Assembly (NCBI RefSeq): GCF_019656335.1
Contig: NZ_BPLZ01000005.1
Span: 160,188-224,187, forward strand
Length of the DNA: 64,000 nt
Origin: Pseudomonas sp. NCCP-436
Lineage (GTDB): Bacteria > Pseudomonadota > Gammaproteobacteria > Pseudomonadales > Pseudomonadaceae
Direction: 5' to 3'
Each line of letters opens with the position of its first letter. Position 1 is the stretch's first letter. Below, piece by piece: positions 28,043 through 36,840 of the stretch. A model generated the notes under the pieces. The model searched no databases and had not been told where the DNA came from. It saw only the letters and a list, made by a program, of their open reading frames with translations. The translations under genes and the position numbers were made by a program.

Positions 28043-31000
28043 TCAGTCCGGCAGCCAGGCCTGACGCCACAACTCCAGTTTGTCTCCCTCCAGCATCCAG
28101 TCACGCCGTACCCGAGCCTGCAGCTCATCGCCCATGCGCTCACTGGCATCTGGATCATTCAGATGCATGCGGATAGCATCGACCCAGTCCTTGAATCGGT
28201 TCTTCACCCTGGTCACCGGCAGGCTGTCGTCCTGATAGCAACGGATATCGCTGCAGATCACCGGGAACCCACAGGCGCCATACTCCAACAGACGCAGATT
28301 ACTTTTGCACTCGTTGAACAAATTCTGCTCTACCGGTGCAAGAGCCAGATCCAGATTCAAACTGGCCAACAGGGCCGGATAGCGGGTGATCTCAACCCCC
28401 GCGTGGAACTCATGAACGTAAGGCCGTAGTGCCTCCGGGCACATGCCGAAGAATACCCACTCCACCTCGCCGGCCAGCTCCCGAACCACATCGGCAATCA
28501 TCTCCAGATCGCCTGTGTGACTGGAGCCACCGGCCCAACCGACCCGCGGCCTGACCGACGTCCTCCGGCGCCCCTGCAGCCCCTGCCACCAGCTCACCGG
28601 CAGACGGTTCTCCACCACCCGGATATCTTCGTGCAGACCAGCGAAGGCCTCGGCCAATGGAGTAGTGGAAACCACAAAACGATCCACGCAGGACAAGCCG
28701 CGACGTAGCGAACGAAGGATGTCCTTGGGCATGCTTTCGCGATGCAGGTTCTTCAGGGGAAGATTGGGCAGATAGTCGTCCAGCTCGTAGACTTTGAAGG
28801 CTCTGGAAAATGCCTTCATCCGCCGCATCGCCTCCAGTCGATCCTCGCCGATTTGCCGCTGCAGGATGACACTGTCCGGCTCGTAGCGTTCCAGATCCGT
28901 GACATGCATCAGGCCGTAGGACAGCGCCCCATCGATCATCCCGGCCTGCTGCAGGGCAGTGAACGGCTGCATGATACGGTAATGGCCACAACCGAATTGA
29001 TCCGCAGGGTGTGCCAGCACCGTGGGCAGCGGCCTCCAGGAGGAAAGTGGGCGCCAGGCCAGTGCCGGATCAGCCAGTTTGAAGCCGCCGGGCTGCACCA
29101 GAGAAAAGCCAGGGTTGTAGGCTGGATCACGGGCCAGCCGGGGCAGCCAGCGAGCATAGAGAGCATCCTCGTCCTCCGTACTGACCATCTCACGCCCGGC
29201 TGGCAGATCCACCAGAAGTGGCACGCGCGGTGTCCAAACATTCAGATACCCCGCCTGCTGCAGACGCAGGCAAAGATCAACTTCACTCCAGGCCGCCAGC
29301 TCGGCCGACTCGTCAAACCCTCCAAGCTCGATGAACAGTTCGCGGCGCAGCATCAGACATTGAGCAGCCAGTGCCGAATGATTTTGATCCACCTGCAGGC
29401 GCTGCATGTAACCGGAATCGTCATGGGACAGTCCGGGGAACACAGGCCCCACGGGCCCGCCCAGTCCGAGGATCAGCCCACCATGCTGCACCTTGCCGTC
29501 AGCCGCCAGCAGCTTGCCGCCCACCACTCCGACCTCCGGGCGCTGGGCATGGTTGAGCAGTTGCTGCAGCCAGTCGGAGGCCAGTACGCCAGCTGAGCCA
29601 TCCAGCCACAGGAGGAAATCGCCACGAGCCTGCAGGGCGGACTGATTGCGCCAGGCGGCCCGTGACAGGTCATCGCGTGCCCGCACCACGCGCACCTGAT
29701 CTGCGCCCATCTGCTCTACGGCAGTCAGCCATTCACATACTGCCGGCTCATCGCTGCCCTGCAACAGCAGCAGTTCATACTGCGGATGCGAAGTGTGCTC
29801 CAGCACGCTCTCGACACAGCGCTGCGCCACGGCCAGACGCTCCCGCACCTCGACCAGGATACTTACGGACGCCAGCTCCTGATGCCCGTAGTCAAGCTCA
29901 TAACGACCAGGCAGACGCGAATTCACCCGGGCGCGGGTATAGCCGCGAGCCTGCAGGTGCTGCTCGATCACCTGCCGCTGCGCGGCATCGTCACGCAGAT
30001 AGCCGGTTCGAGCGATCAGCAGCGGCTCGGCCACATGACCAATGCAACCGAAGCCCAGCTCATGGATCAGTCGCAACTGATAGTCCAGCTCAAAGGCTGT
30101 GCCACGGAAGCCCCTCCGGGCAATCAGGGCCTGACGCTGGAACAGCCAGTGGGGGGACAGCCCGCCTGGAAAGCTGAGCAACATATCGAGATTCAGATCC
30201 GGGCGCAGCGCCAGGCCGCGCTCATCCTCGCCCAGTTGCACCACTTCATCGCCATATACCGCAAGGCAACCTTCCGGAGCCCCCAACAACTCCAGCGAAA
30301 GGATCAGAAACCCGCTGGGAGTAAATTCTGCGCCAGCTTCCACCACCTGTAGCCAATCGGCGTTCAACTCATCCAGCAGACCATTAATGGTCGCTGCCAC
30401 ACCCTCTTCACGCAGCGAAACGCAGCGGCAGCCTTCTGGCCCCTGTACACCAGCAGGCAGCAGTGCCACCGGTAGCAGGTTGCCGTGACCATTGAGCGCA
30501 GTCAGGCTATCAAAGCTACGCTGCAGCGCTTGCGCATCACCCTGCTCGTCCAGCAGCAATACGGCAATCTTCGGTCCACCGCCATGCTCTGCCAGGCGTT
30601 GGTCGATCAGCCGCTGCTGAACTTCACTGGGTTTACGCGCCTGCAACCAGATATCGAGAGAAATGCTGCCATAGCCTGCGGCTCGGTAGATGGTCTCAAG
30701 CAAGTGCACCGGTTTGAACACCCGCGCCCTGAGCTGGGTAATAGCCGCCACGCGCACAGTCTGTCCCTGCCCTTCACGGTGCCAGCCAAGATCGCGGATG
30801 GCCTGACGGAAGGCGGCATGAGCCTGTTCACCGATCCCCGGTTGGTCACGGCCGGCCTGACTGAACTGCTCACGGGACACACGAAAATCGGTCAGCGATT
30901 CGGCCAGCATGGCCAGATTGCCACGCTGCAGCAGCTTCACGTACATCGCCAAATCGGCGATCCAGGTGATGCGCACGCCATTGAGTACCGAAAGCCCTTC

Positions 31001-31564
31001 GCTGAAGGTCAGCAGATCTTCTCGCCGGCACAACACGGTACTGGGCTCGCCGATGAAGTTGATCGTGTGCTCGGCAAGGAAGGAAACCAGATCGGCGCCA
31101 TCGATCAGTACATCGCCACTAAAGGGATAGATGGTTGCAAGGATATCCGGCAACGGATTGCCGTCCTCGTCGATACGCCGGCGGCGCGAGCTGGCCAGCG
31201 CCACGCCCGGATCCGCCTCCATGACCCTCACAAGCGATTCGATGCAATCGGCTCGCAGTATGTCATCGTCGTGCAGGATCTTGATGTACTTGCCCTGCGC
31301 CAGCGAAACCGCACGTGCGGTGCTGCGCATCTCCCACAGACGCTTGATATTGCGCTCATAGCGGATCGGAAAATCAGCCTGTGCGCGGAAGGCTTCAACG
31401 ACCTGCTCAACCTCATCGCCACGGGCATCGTCACAGATGACCAGCTCAATCGGTCGGTAGGTCTGCGCACGAATGCTTTCCAGCGCCTCGTTCAGATACT
31501 GGCTCTTGTACGCCGGCATGACCACGCTGACCAGGGGATTGTCAGCGCTCGCTTGATTAGACAT
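28043..31564 (-). CDS. Multidomain glycosyltransferase, FgtA/Fgt1-like
   Basis: This 1173-residue protein joins several glycosyltransferase domains. The first is an N-terminal GT2 (GT-A) domain at residues 10-230 (VSVVMPAYKS, DDARGD, LHDDDILRADC). A second GT2-like region lies at about 575-830 (VSILVEVRERL, LLWLDGSAG). A GT-B-like region forms the C-terminus at about 880-1173 (VLAHPADQFGCGHYRI to the end). Similar large proteins next to fliC add the first sugars to flagellin in P. syringae and P. aeruginosa (Fgt1, FgtA). Its start overlaps the previous gene by 8 bp. The acceptor is inferred from position only. Confidence 0.85.
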   Translation of the reverse strand: MSNQASADNPLVSVVMPAYKSQYLNEALESIRAQTYRPIELVICDDARGDEVEQVVEAFRAQADFPIRYERNIKRLWEMRSTARAVSLAQGKYIKILHDDDILRADCIESLVRVMEADPGVALASSRRRRIDEDGNPLPDILATIYPFSGDVLIDGADLVSFLAEHTINFIGEPSTVLCRREDLLTFSEGLSVLNGVRITWIADLAMYVKLLQRGNLAMLAESLTDFRVSREQFSQAGRDQPGIGEQAHAAFRQAIRDLGWHREGQGQTVRVAAITQLRARVFKPVHLLETIYRAAGYGSISLDIWLQARKPSEVQQRLIDQRLAEHGGGPKIAVLLLDEQGDAQALQRSFDSLTALNGHGNLLPVALLPAGVQGPEGCRCVSLREEGVAATINGLLDELNADWLQVVEAGAEFTPSGFLILSLELLGAPEGCLAVYGDEVVQLGEDERGLALRPDLNLDMLLSFPGGLSPHWLFQRQALIARRGFRGTAFELDYQLRLIHELGFGCIGHVAEPLLIARTGYLRDDAAQRQVIEQHLQARGYTRARVNSRLPGRYELDYGHQELASVSILVEVRERLAVAQRCVESVLEHTSHPQYELLLLQGSDEPAVCEWLTAVEQMGADQVRVVRARDDLSRAAWRNQSALQARGDFLLWLDGSAGVLASDWLQQLLNHAQRPEVGVVGGKLLAADGKVQHGGLILGLGGPVGPVFPGLSHDDSGYMQRLQVDQNHSALAAQCLMLRRELFIELGGFDESAELAAWSEVDLCLRLQQAGYLNVWTPRVPLLVDLPAGREMVSTEDEDALYARWLPRLARDPAYNPGFSLVQPGGFKLADPALAWRPLSSWRPLPTVLAHPADQFGCGHYRIMQPFTALQQAGMIDGALSYGLMHVTDLERYEPDSVILQRQIGEDRLEAMRRMKAFSRAFKVYELDDYLPNLPLKNLHRESMPKDILRSLRRGLSCVDRFVVSTTPLAEAFAGLHEDIRVVENRLPVSWWQGLQGRRRTSVRPRVGWAGGSSHTGDLEMIADVVRELAGEVEWVFFGMCPEALRPYVHEFHAGVEITRYPALLASLNLDLALAPVEQNLFNECKSNLRLLEYGACGFPVICSDIRCYQDDSLPVTRVKNRFKDWVDAIRMHLNDPDASERMGDELQARVRRDWMLEGDKLELWRQAWLPD

Positions 31565-32819
31565 TTCGTGCCTCTGTCATCAGGTTTTTCAAACGTTCCA
31601 CCACGCGCCGGGAATTACCGTCGTCCTGGTAGTTGAAAAAGAACTTGCGCACCATGCGGTAACGCTCACTGGAAAGCTGCCGAGAAAGGCTCAACTCCTG
31701 ATCCAGTGCCTCGAGCAGCTCATCGAAACTTCGGTTTACCGGCCCGGGAAAGGCCAACTGCAAGTCGTAGAGCAGGCCATTCTCCCGACTCTGGTAATGC
31801 TCCAGGTCGTAGGCGAAGCTAAATACCGGCTTGTCGATGTACAGTGCATCGATATAGACCGATGAATAGTCGGTCACCAGCATATCGGCCTCGCGCAGCA
31901 CCGGAGCAATCTCGCTGATACGGGCATGACCGAGGTCAATGATGCTGTCGTCATCCACATAGTGTTCCAGATTGAACAACTGCTCGCCCTTGCGGAAGTA
32001 GTGCATGCGAAAGCCAAGCACCGCGTCATGCCGGCGCAACAGCTCGCGTAAACGTTCGACTTCCTCGTCACTGAACTGGTAGTAGCGGGCCGTCTCGACA
32101 CTGCTCTCCCGGTAGGTCGGGGCATAGACGATCAGTCTGCGCCCCCGTTTCAGTGCCCGGATCTCCTGCACCTCCTTGCTCAGAAAGCCCGGCAGGGCCG
32201 CATCAGGCATACGCAGAAAGTCGTTGCGCGGTAGGCCGGTAATCCACACGCTGGCCGGATCTATGGGATGGAACATTGCTGCCATGGCATGGCTGTCGAC
32301 ATCCGAGGAACTGATCAGCCCACGGTAATGAGCGCGCTCCTTGCGTCGCAACTCCACCCGGTCCACATGTCGCCGCAGTTCCGAACGGGTCAGGGCGAAC
32401 AGGCGCTTGAGCGGGATGCCATGCCACAGGTTGACCACTATTCGCCGCGAAAGACTGGGGCGGAGCACGGCAAAACGACCATCGCGCCAACGCCAGGAAG
32501 CATCCAGCGCGACCGAGTTGGTTAGCAGCAAGACCCCGCATCGGCTCAACCAGGCCAGCCCGCGCAGGCTCTGCAGGTCGACCAGATGGACGTTGCTGCC
32601 ACCATCCAGATTCAGCTCGGTTGCCGTTCCGCGGGTAAAGATCACCTTGCAACAGGCCGGATCATTCTTGACCTGCTCAAAGACCGCCCGGGCGTTCTCG
32701 ACGAACTGATCCGTTTTCAGCGGATGTACGAAAAATGCCCAGTGATCCACTCGCTTCGGTAGCAGCCGATCGTACAGCCACCAGGCCGTAAGCAGGCAGC
32801 GCGCAAACCAGACACTCAT
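31557..32819 (-). CDS. TagB/TagF-like CDP-glycerol glycerophosphotransferase family protein
   Basis: This 420-residue protein belongs to the family that moves glycerol- or ribitol-phosphate from CDP-polyols to glycans. Typical motifs are VVNLWHGIPLKRLF near residue 130, RRLIVYAPTYRES near 235 and the C-terminal LVTDYSSVYIDALYIDKPVFSF. An N-terminal hydrophobic stretch could associate with the membrane. The start overlaps the vioA-like stop (ATGA). With the TagD-like gene at 39563 it suggests glycerol-phosphate in the glycan. Confidence 0.85.
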   Translation of the reverse strand: MSVWFARCLLTAWWLYDRLLPKRVDHWAFFVHPLKTDQFVENARAVFEQVKNDPACCKVIFTRGTATELNLDGGSNVHLVDLQSLRGLAWLSRCGVLLLTNSVALDASWRWRDGRFAVLRPSLSRRIVVNLWHGIPLKRLFALTRSELRRHVDRVELRRKERAHYRGLISSSDVDSHAMAAMFHPIDPASVWITGLPRNDFLRMPDAALPGFLSKEVQEIRALKRGRRLIVYAPTYRESSVETARYYQFSDEEVERLRELLRRHDAVLGFRMHYFRKGEQLFNLEHYVDDDSIIDLGHARISEIAPVLREADMLVTDYSSVYIDALYIDKPVFSFAYDLEHYQSRENGLLYDLQLAFPGPVNRSFDELLEALDQELSLSRQLSSERYRMVRKFFFNYQDDGNSRRVVERLKNLMTEARNV

Positions 32820-33937
32820 CCCCGATGCTCACCCGATTCCCGGATAAAGGCACAGATGGACTCGACCTCGTCATCCTGCAGATCCGGGTAGATCGGCAGA
32901 CACAGAACGCTGCGGGATATGGATTCGGCCACAGGCAGACAGGCCGGCGCGGCCGAGGGCAGCCCTCGGTACATGGGGAAATCGCTGATCAGAGGATAGA
33001 AGTAGCGGCGCACCATGACGCCCCGGCTCCGCAGAGCCTCGTACAGGCCATCGCGGCTCAGCGCGAAACCCTCGTCGATCAGCACGGGAAAGTAAGCGTG
33101 ATTGGCAAAACTCTGGCCCTGAAGTTCGACACAGCGCAACCCGGACAGCCCGGCCAGACGCCGCCGGTAGAGAGCGTCAATCTCCCGCCGCCTGGCCAGC
33201 GCGGTATCGATGTAGCGCAACTGCAGCAGGCCGAAGGCGGCATTGATTTCGCTCATTTTGCCGTTGATACCTGGCGCCACCACGGTGGTCTCGTTGACGA
33301 AACCAAAATTCTTCAGGTGATTGATGCGTTGGTAGGTCTTCTCGTCCGGACAGATGATCGCCCCGCCCTCGAAGGTATTGAACACCTTGGTGGCATGAAA
33401 GCTCAGTACGCTCAGATCGCCATGACGCAGAATGCTGCCGCCTTCGTCACGCACCGCGAAGGCATGGGCGGCGTCGTAGATCACCCGCAGGTTGTAGCTG
33501 TCGGCGATGGCCTCGATGGCGCGCACGTCGCAGGGATTGCCATAGCAGTGCACCGGCATGATCGCAGTGGTCTGCGGCGTGATAGCCGCCTCGATCTTCG
33601 TCGGATCGATGTTCAGGCTGTGCGGATCGATATCGACAAACACCGGCCTGATGCCGTTCCACAACAGCGAATGGCCGGTGGCAACGAAGGAGTATGGTGT
33701 AGTGATGACTTCCCCGGTAATACGCAGCGCCTGCAGCGCAGTGACCAGAGCCAGTGTTCCGTTGGCAAACAACGCAATGTGCTCAACCCCCAGGTACTCG
33801 CAGAGCGCTTGTTCCAGCGCCCGGTGCATATCACCACCGTTGGTAAGAATGCCGCTCTGCCAGATCTGCTCCAGATACGGCAGGAACTCCTCCAGAGGCG
33901 GCAGCAGCGGGCGAGTGACAGGAATGTTTTGTGTCAT
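32816..33937 (-). CDS. DegT/DnrJ/EryC1 aminotransferase, VioA-like
   Basis: This 373-residue PLP-dependent sugar aminotransferase has the active-site Lys184 in SFHATKVFNTFEGG and the NGTLALVTALQAL cofactor region near residue 60. The N-terminus (IPVTRPLLPPLEEFLPYLEQIW) is that of VioA-type enzymes, which make dTDP-4-amino-4,6-dideoxyglucose (viosamine), a sugar of P. syringae flagellin glycan. The exact substrate is inferred. No other viosamine gene (formyl- or acyltransferase of the VioB type) is recognised in the window. Confidence 0.85.
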   Translation of the reverse strand: MTQNIPVTRPLLPPLEEFLPYLEQIWQSGILTNGGDMHRALEQALCEYLGVEHIALFANGTLALVTALQALRITGEVITTPYSFVATGHSLLWNGIRPVFVDIDPHSLNIDPTKIEAAITPQTTAIMPVHCYGNPCDVRAIEAIADSYNLRVIYDAAHAFAVRDEGGSILRHGDLSVLSFHATKVFNTFEGGAIICPDEKTYQRINHLKNFGFVNETTVVAPGINGKMSEINAAFGLLQLRYIDTALARRREIDALYRRRLAGLSGLRCVELQGQSFANHAYFPVLIDEGFALSRDGLYEALRSRGVMVRRYFYPLISDFPMYRGLPSAAPACLPVAESISRSVLCLPIYPDLQDDEVESICAFIRESGEHRG

Positions 33938-33972
33938 GCTAGAACACCGAAAGGAGCCTTGAACGCATTAAA

Positions 33973-33987
33973 GCAAGAAACGGCCCA
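33973..33987 (-). promoter_or_regulatory. Possible internal sigma-54 site upstream of the VioA-like gene
   Basis: The minus strand reads TGGGCCGTTTCTTGC in the 97-bp gap before the vioA-like gene. GG/GC spacing is 10 bp, but the -24 half is imperfect. It might drive the last three genes of the glycan operon. Confidence 0.4.
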
Positions 33988-34034
33988 ACCCCGACAGGGC
34001 CAGCCACCCGGGACGCTGTAGCACCGGCAAAAAC

Positions 34035-35558
34035 TCAGTAAAGCCGTATGGCAACGCCACCAGCCTCCGCGCTGTAAAGCAATTGCAGACCACTGCCGAC
34101 AGATAGCGGAAGACGGCTCTGCACCTCGGCCGCAAGCAGGCTCCAGCCTATCCGGTAGTAGCCTTGAGCCTGCCCACAGGTATATTTCAGCACCAGCCCC
34201 AGCAATTCAGACTCTGCTACAGGGTTCTGCGATAACTCTGCCACTGGTAGCGAGAATCCATAGAGATGCGGCGCTATCTGCCCCTGAGCCTCGAACGCCA
34301 GAGTCCGCTCACCGTACAGAGAATGCAACTCGAAACTCAGGCTGCAGCGCGTCATCACCGCGTCATGCAGACTAAGCCCCAGGCGAAGCTGCCCGTTGGC
34401 GAGCGTCAATTCGCTGACATTGAAGAAGCCGATGGTGGGGAAGTCCACCCGGCTAATCTCCCGCCCAATTTCCAACTCGGCATTGTCCAGAAACGGCTGC
34501 TTCCAGTAGCAGGCTCCGTCCAGCTCTACCAGATCTCCACCGGTCGGAAGCCCCAGCAGATAGCACAGTCCGCCGATCTCATTGCGCTTGAGCAACTCCA
34601 GATACAGACAGCGGCGCACCCCCAGCGAGCGATAGTCCAGATCGCCGTAGAGCCTCAACAGACGCTGCATACCCTCGACGAAAACGGTCCGAAAACTCGG
34701 TGAAGCGACGATTTCGTGGCTGACGTGCAGTGCCCGCTGCAGGTTTGAAACCGCAATCATCCGGCGATAGGAGTCGGCCTGAGCCACACCCTCGAAATCT
34801 GCCCACTCGATCTCCACCGAGCGCATCCTATCGAGGAAATTCGCGCTGGCCGACTTGTTCTGTGTGATGGATAGGCTCGCGCCGGATGGGCGGCTACGCC
34901 AGAGATACACCAGATCCGGAATAACCACCGTTTTGCGGCTGTGGAAATAAGCCTTATGCACAAAGGGACGATCCGCATAGAGCAATCCCGGCACCATCCC
35001 AAGATGATGTTCAATAAGGAATGTACGGCGAAAAACCTTGTTCCAGTAAAAGCCATCGTGCATCAGCTCGGGAAACTCGTGCACAGACTCCAGTGTCCGG
35101 CGCCGCGCCCAGACAAAGGGTTCGTAGAGAAAGGCTGCAGCCGAGATACCGCTCTCGGTCAGCCGCGCCGCTCGGCCAATCACTATATCGGCCGAAGCCG
35201 CCACCGCCTCGGCCATCAGCCGAGCATAACCCTGCGCCGTGACCACATCATCGGAGTCAACCAGCGCCACGTACTCGCCACGAGCCAGGCCCACGCCCAG
35301 GTTGCCGACCACCGCACCGCCGTCGTTAGAAGCTTTCGCCACGCAGCGGAAACGAGCATCCTTTGCCTCGTAGGCGCGGCAGATCTCCAGACTTGCATCG
35401 GTGCTGGCATCGTCAATGGCAATGACCTCGATATTCCTATACTGCTGCTCCAGCAGAGAGTCGAAGCACTCCTCCAGGTACTCAGCGGTGTTGTAAACCA
35501 GTACTACGATCGACAGCAGCGGAAGATCATCCGAAGCTGCCGGGCGATTGCAATCCAT
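34035..35558 (-). CDS. Family 2 glycosyltransferase
   Basis: This 507-residue protein has an N-terminal GT-A fold of family 2 (LSIVVLVYNTAEYLEECFDSLLEQQY, VIAIDDASTD, VALVDSDDVVT with the metal-binding DSDD) covering about residues 14-240. A C-terminal part of about 260 residues is of unknown function and may form a beta-rich domain. It lies 1 bp after the ATP-grasp/HAD gene. The sugar transferred cannot be told. Confidence 0.85.
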   Translation of the reverse strand: MDCNRPAASDDLPLLSIVVLVYNTAEYLEECFDSLLEQQYRNIEVIAIDDASTDASLEICRAYEAKDARFRCVAKASNDGGAVVGNLGVGLARGEYVALVDSDDVVTAQGYARLMAEAVAASADIVIGRAARLTESGISAAAFLYEPFVWARRRTLESVHEFPELMHDGFYWNKVFRRTFLIEHHLGMVPGLLYADRPFVHKAYFHSRKTVVIPDLVYLWRSRPSGASLSITQNKSASANFLDRMRSVEIEWADFEGVAQADSYRRMIAVSNLQRALHVSHEIVASPSFRTVFVEGMQRLLRLYGDLDYRSLGVRRCLYLELLKRNEIGGLCYLLGLPTGGDLVELDGACYWKQPFLDNAELEIGREISRVDFPTIGFFNVSELTLANGQLRLGLSLHDAVMTRCSLSFELHSLYGERTLAFEAQGQIAPHLYGFSLPVAELSQNPVAESELLGLVLKYTCGQAQGYYRIGWSLLAAEVQSRLPLSVGSGLQLLYSAEAGGVAIRLY

Positions 35559-35559
35559 G

Positions 35560-36840
35560 TCAGCTCCTTGTTTCCAGCAGTTGCTCCAGAGCGTCGATAT
35601 CGAACACGGGAATGCCGCACTCTCGGCTCACATCCAGCCGCTCGCGCCAGGAATCATCGATGAAGATTGCCCGGCTGCCCCGCTCGATAACGCAGCTCTT
35701 GGGCGACTCGTCGCAGATATGGATGATGTCGGCAAACAGCGAATCAGCCAGATGGTAGTTGCGCAGGGTCTGCCGCGGGCATCCCGCATGGCGAGTCACC
35801 AGCACCACCTCTATCCCCTGCGCCGCCCACTGATACAGCAGTGCCGCCAGGGTAGGATGCACACGCTGTTCGACGATCAGAGTATCGTCAAGATCCAGGT
35901 ATACACGCTGATAGTCGTGCTCCACCCGAAAGCGATTGGTCAGCGCGCGATCCAGGCGGATGGGGAAATCCTGTTCCAGAACGCTGAAGGGCATGCCTAG
36001 GTAGGCATAGAGAGTCAGCAGCGCATAGTTGATTCCACGATTGCGTGACAGCGCCATGGAGCCGGCGACTCTCGGTGCGATTTCCAGCAGGCGCCATTCC
36101 CCCTGCCGATCACGCTTGAGTTGAAAGAACCAGGCACCACGCAGTTGCAGAGCTGAAGCTATGCTGTCGGCGATACGTCTGAGTTGCTCATCTACCGCAA
36201 TGGGTCGAGTCGCTACACTGATGCCAGACTTGACCCGTTCGCGCACACGGGGCGAAAGATGCAGCAGTTGCCCCTGCGCATTGGAGATGCAGTCGACCGT
36301 GCACTCGATACCCGGTAGGTATTCGGAAAACACGTGCTCGATGCCACTGTCGAGCAGTTGCTGATGACGCTGCCTGTCCTTGACCTGCTCCGCACCCTGC
36401 GATCCCTGACCGACGGCCGGCTTGGCGAAAATGGGATAGATCCCTTGCGCCGGTGCGGCAATCGTTCGCGGTACGAAGCCGGATGCGGCGAAAAAGGCAT
36501 AGGTGGCATTCTTGTTGCGACACAGGCGCGCCACTTCCGCAATCGGTGCCGCCACCTCGGCCCGCAGCCGCGCACGCTGCTCGGCCAGCACGAGAATCAC
36601 GCTGTCATGGGCCGGCATGACAATATCTATCTGCCACTCATCAATCAGCTCATTGAGCTGCTCGACAAAGTCGGCAGAGTCGGCTCGGGCATCGATCTGG
36701 CGGTAGCGAGAATAGACATATTCGCCATGATCGGCCACCGAAGAGACACCAAACAGTTGCACGGCCTTGTTGAAACGCAATGCCGCGTGAATCTCCAGGC
36801 CTATTTCCGAACCACAGGGAAATACCAGAGCCCTGATCAT
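35560..36840 (-). CDS. ATP-grasp enzyme fused to a HAD-like domain
   Basis: This 426-residue protein has an N-terminal ATP-grasp ligase module (NKNATYAFFAASGFVPRT, PIFAKPAVGQGSQG, LLEIAPRVAGSMALSRN) over about residues 1-295. A C-terminal HAD-type domain follows, with motif I YLDLDDTLIVEQ, motif II VLVTRHAG and AIFIDDSWRER. ATP-grasp enzymes usually join a carboxylate to an amine, and the HAD part may be a phosphatase. The pair overlaps the next gene (ATGA at 36840). Substrate unknown; a role in decorating an amino sugar is inferred. Confidence 0.78.
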   Translation of the reverse strand: MIRALVFPCGSEIGLEIHAALRFNKAVQLFGVSSVADHGEYVYSRYRQIDARADSADFVEQLNELIDEWQIDIVMPAHDSVILVLAEQRARLRAEVAAPIAEVARLCRNKNATYAFFAASGFVPRTIAAPAQGIYPIFAKPAVGQGSQGAEQVKDRQRHQQLLDSGIEHVFSEYLPGIECTVDCISNAQGQLLHLSPRVRERVKSGISVATRPIAVDEQLRRIADSIASALQLRGAWFFQLKRDRQGEWRLLEIAPRVAGSMALSRNRGINYALLTLYAYLGMPFSVLEQDFPIRLDRALTNRFRVEHDYQRVYLDLDDTLIVEQRVHPTLAALLYQWAAQGIEVVLVTRHAGCPRQTLRNYHLADSLFADIIHICDESPKSCVIERGSRAIFIDDSWRERLDVSRECGIPVFDIDALEQLLETRS

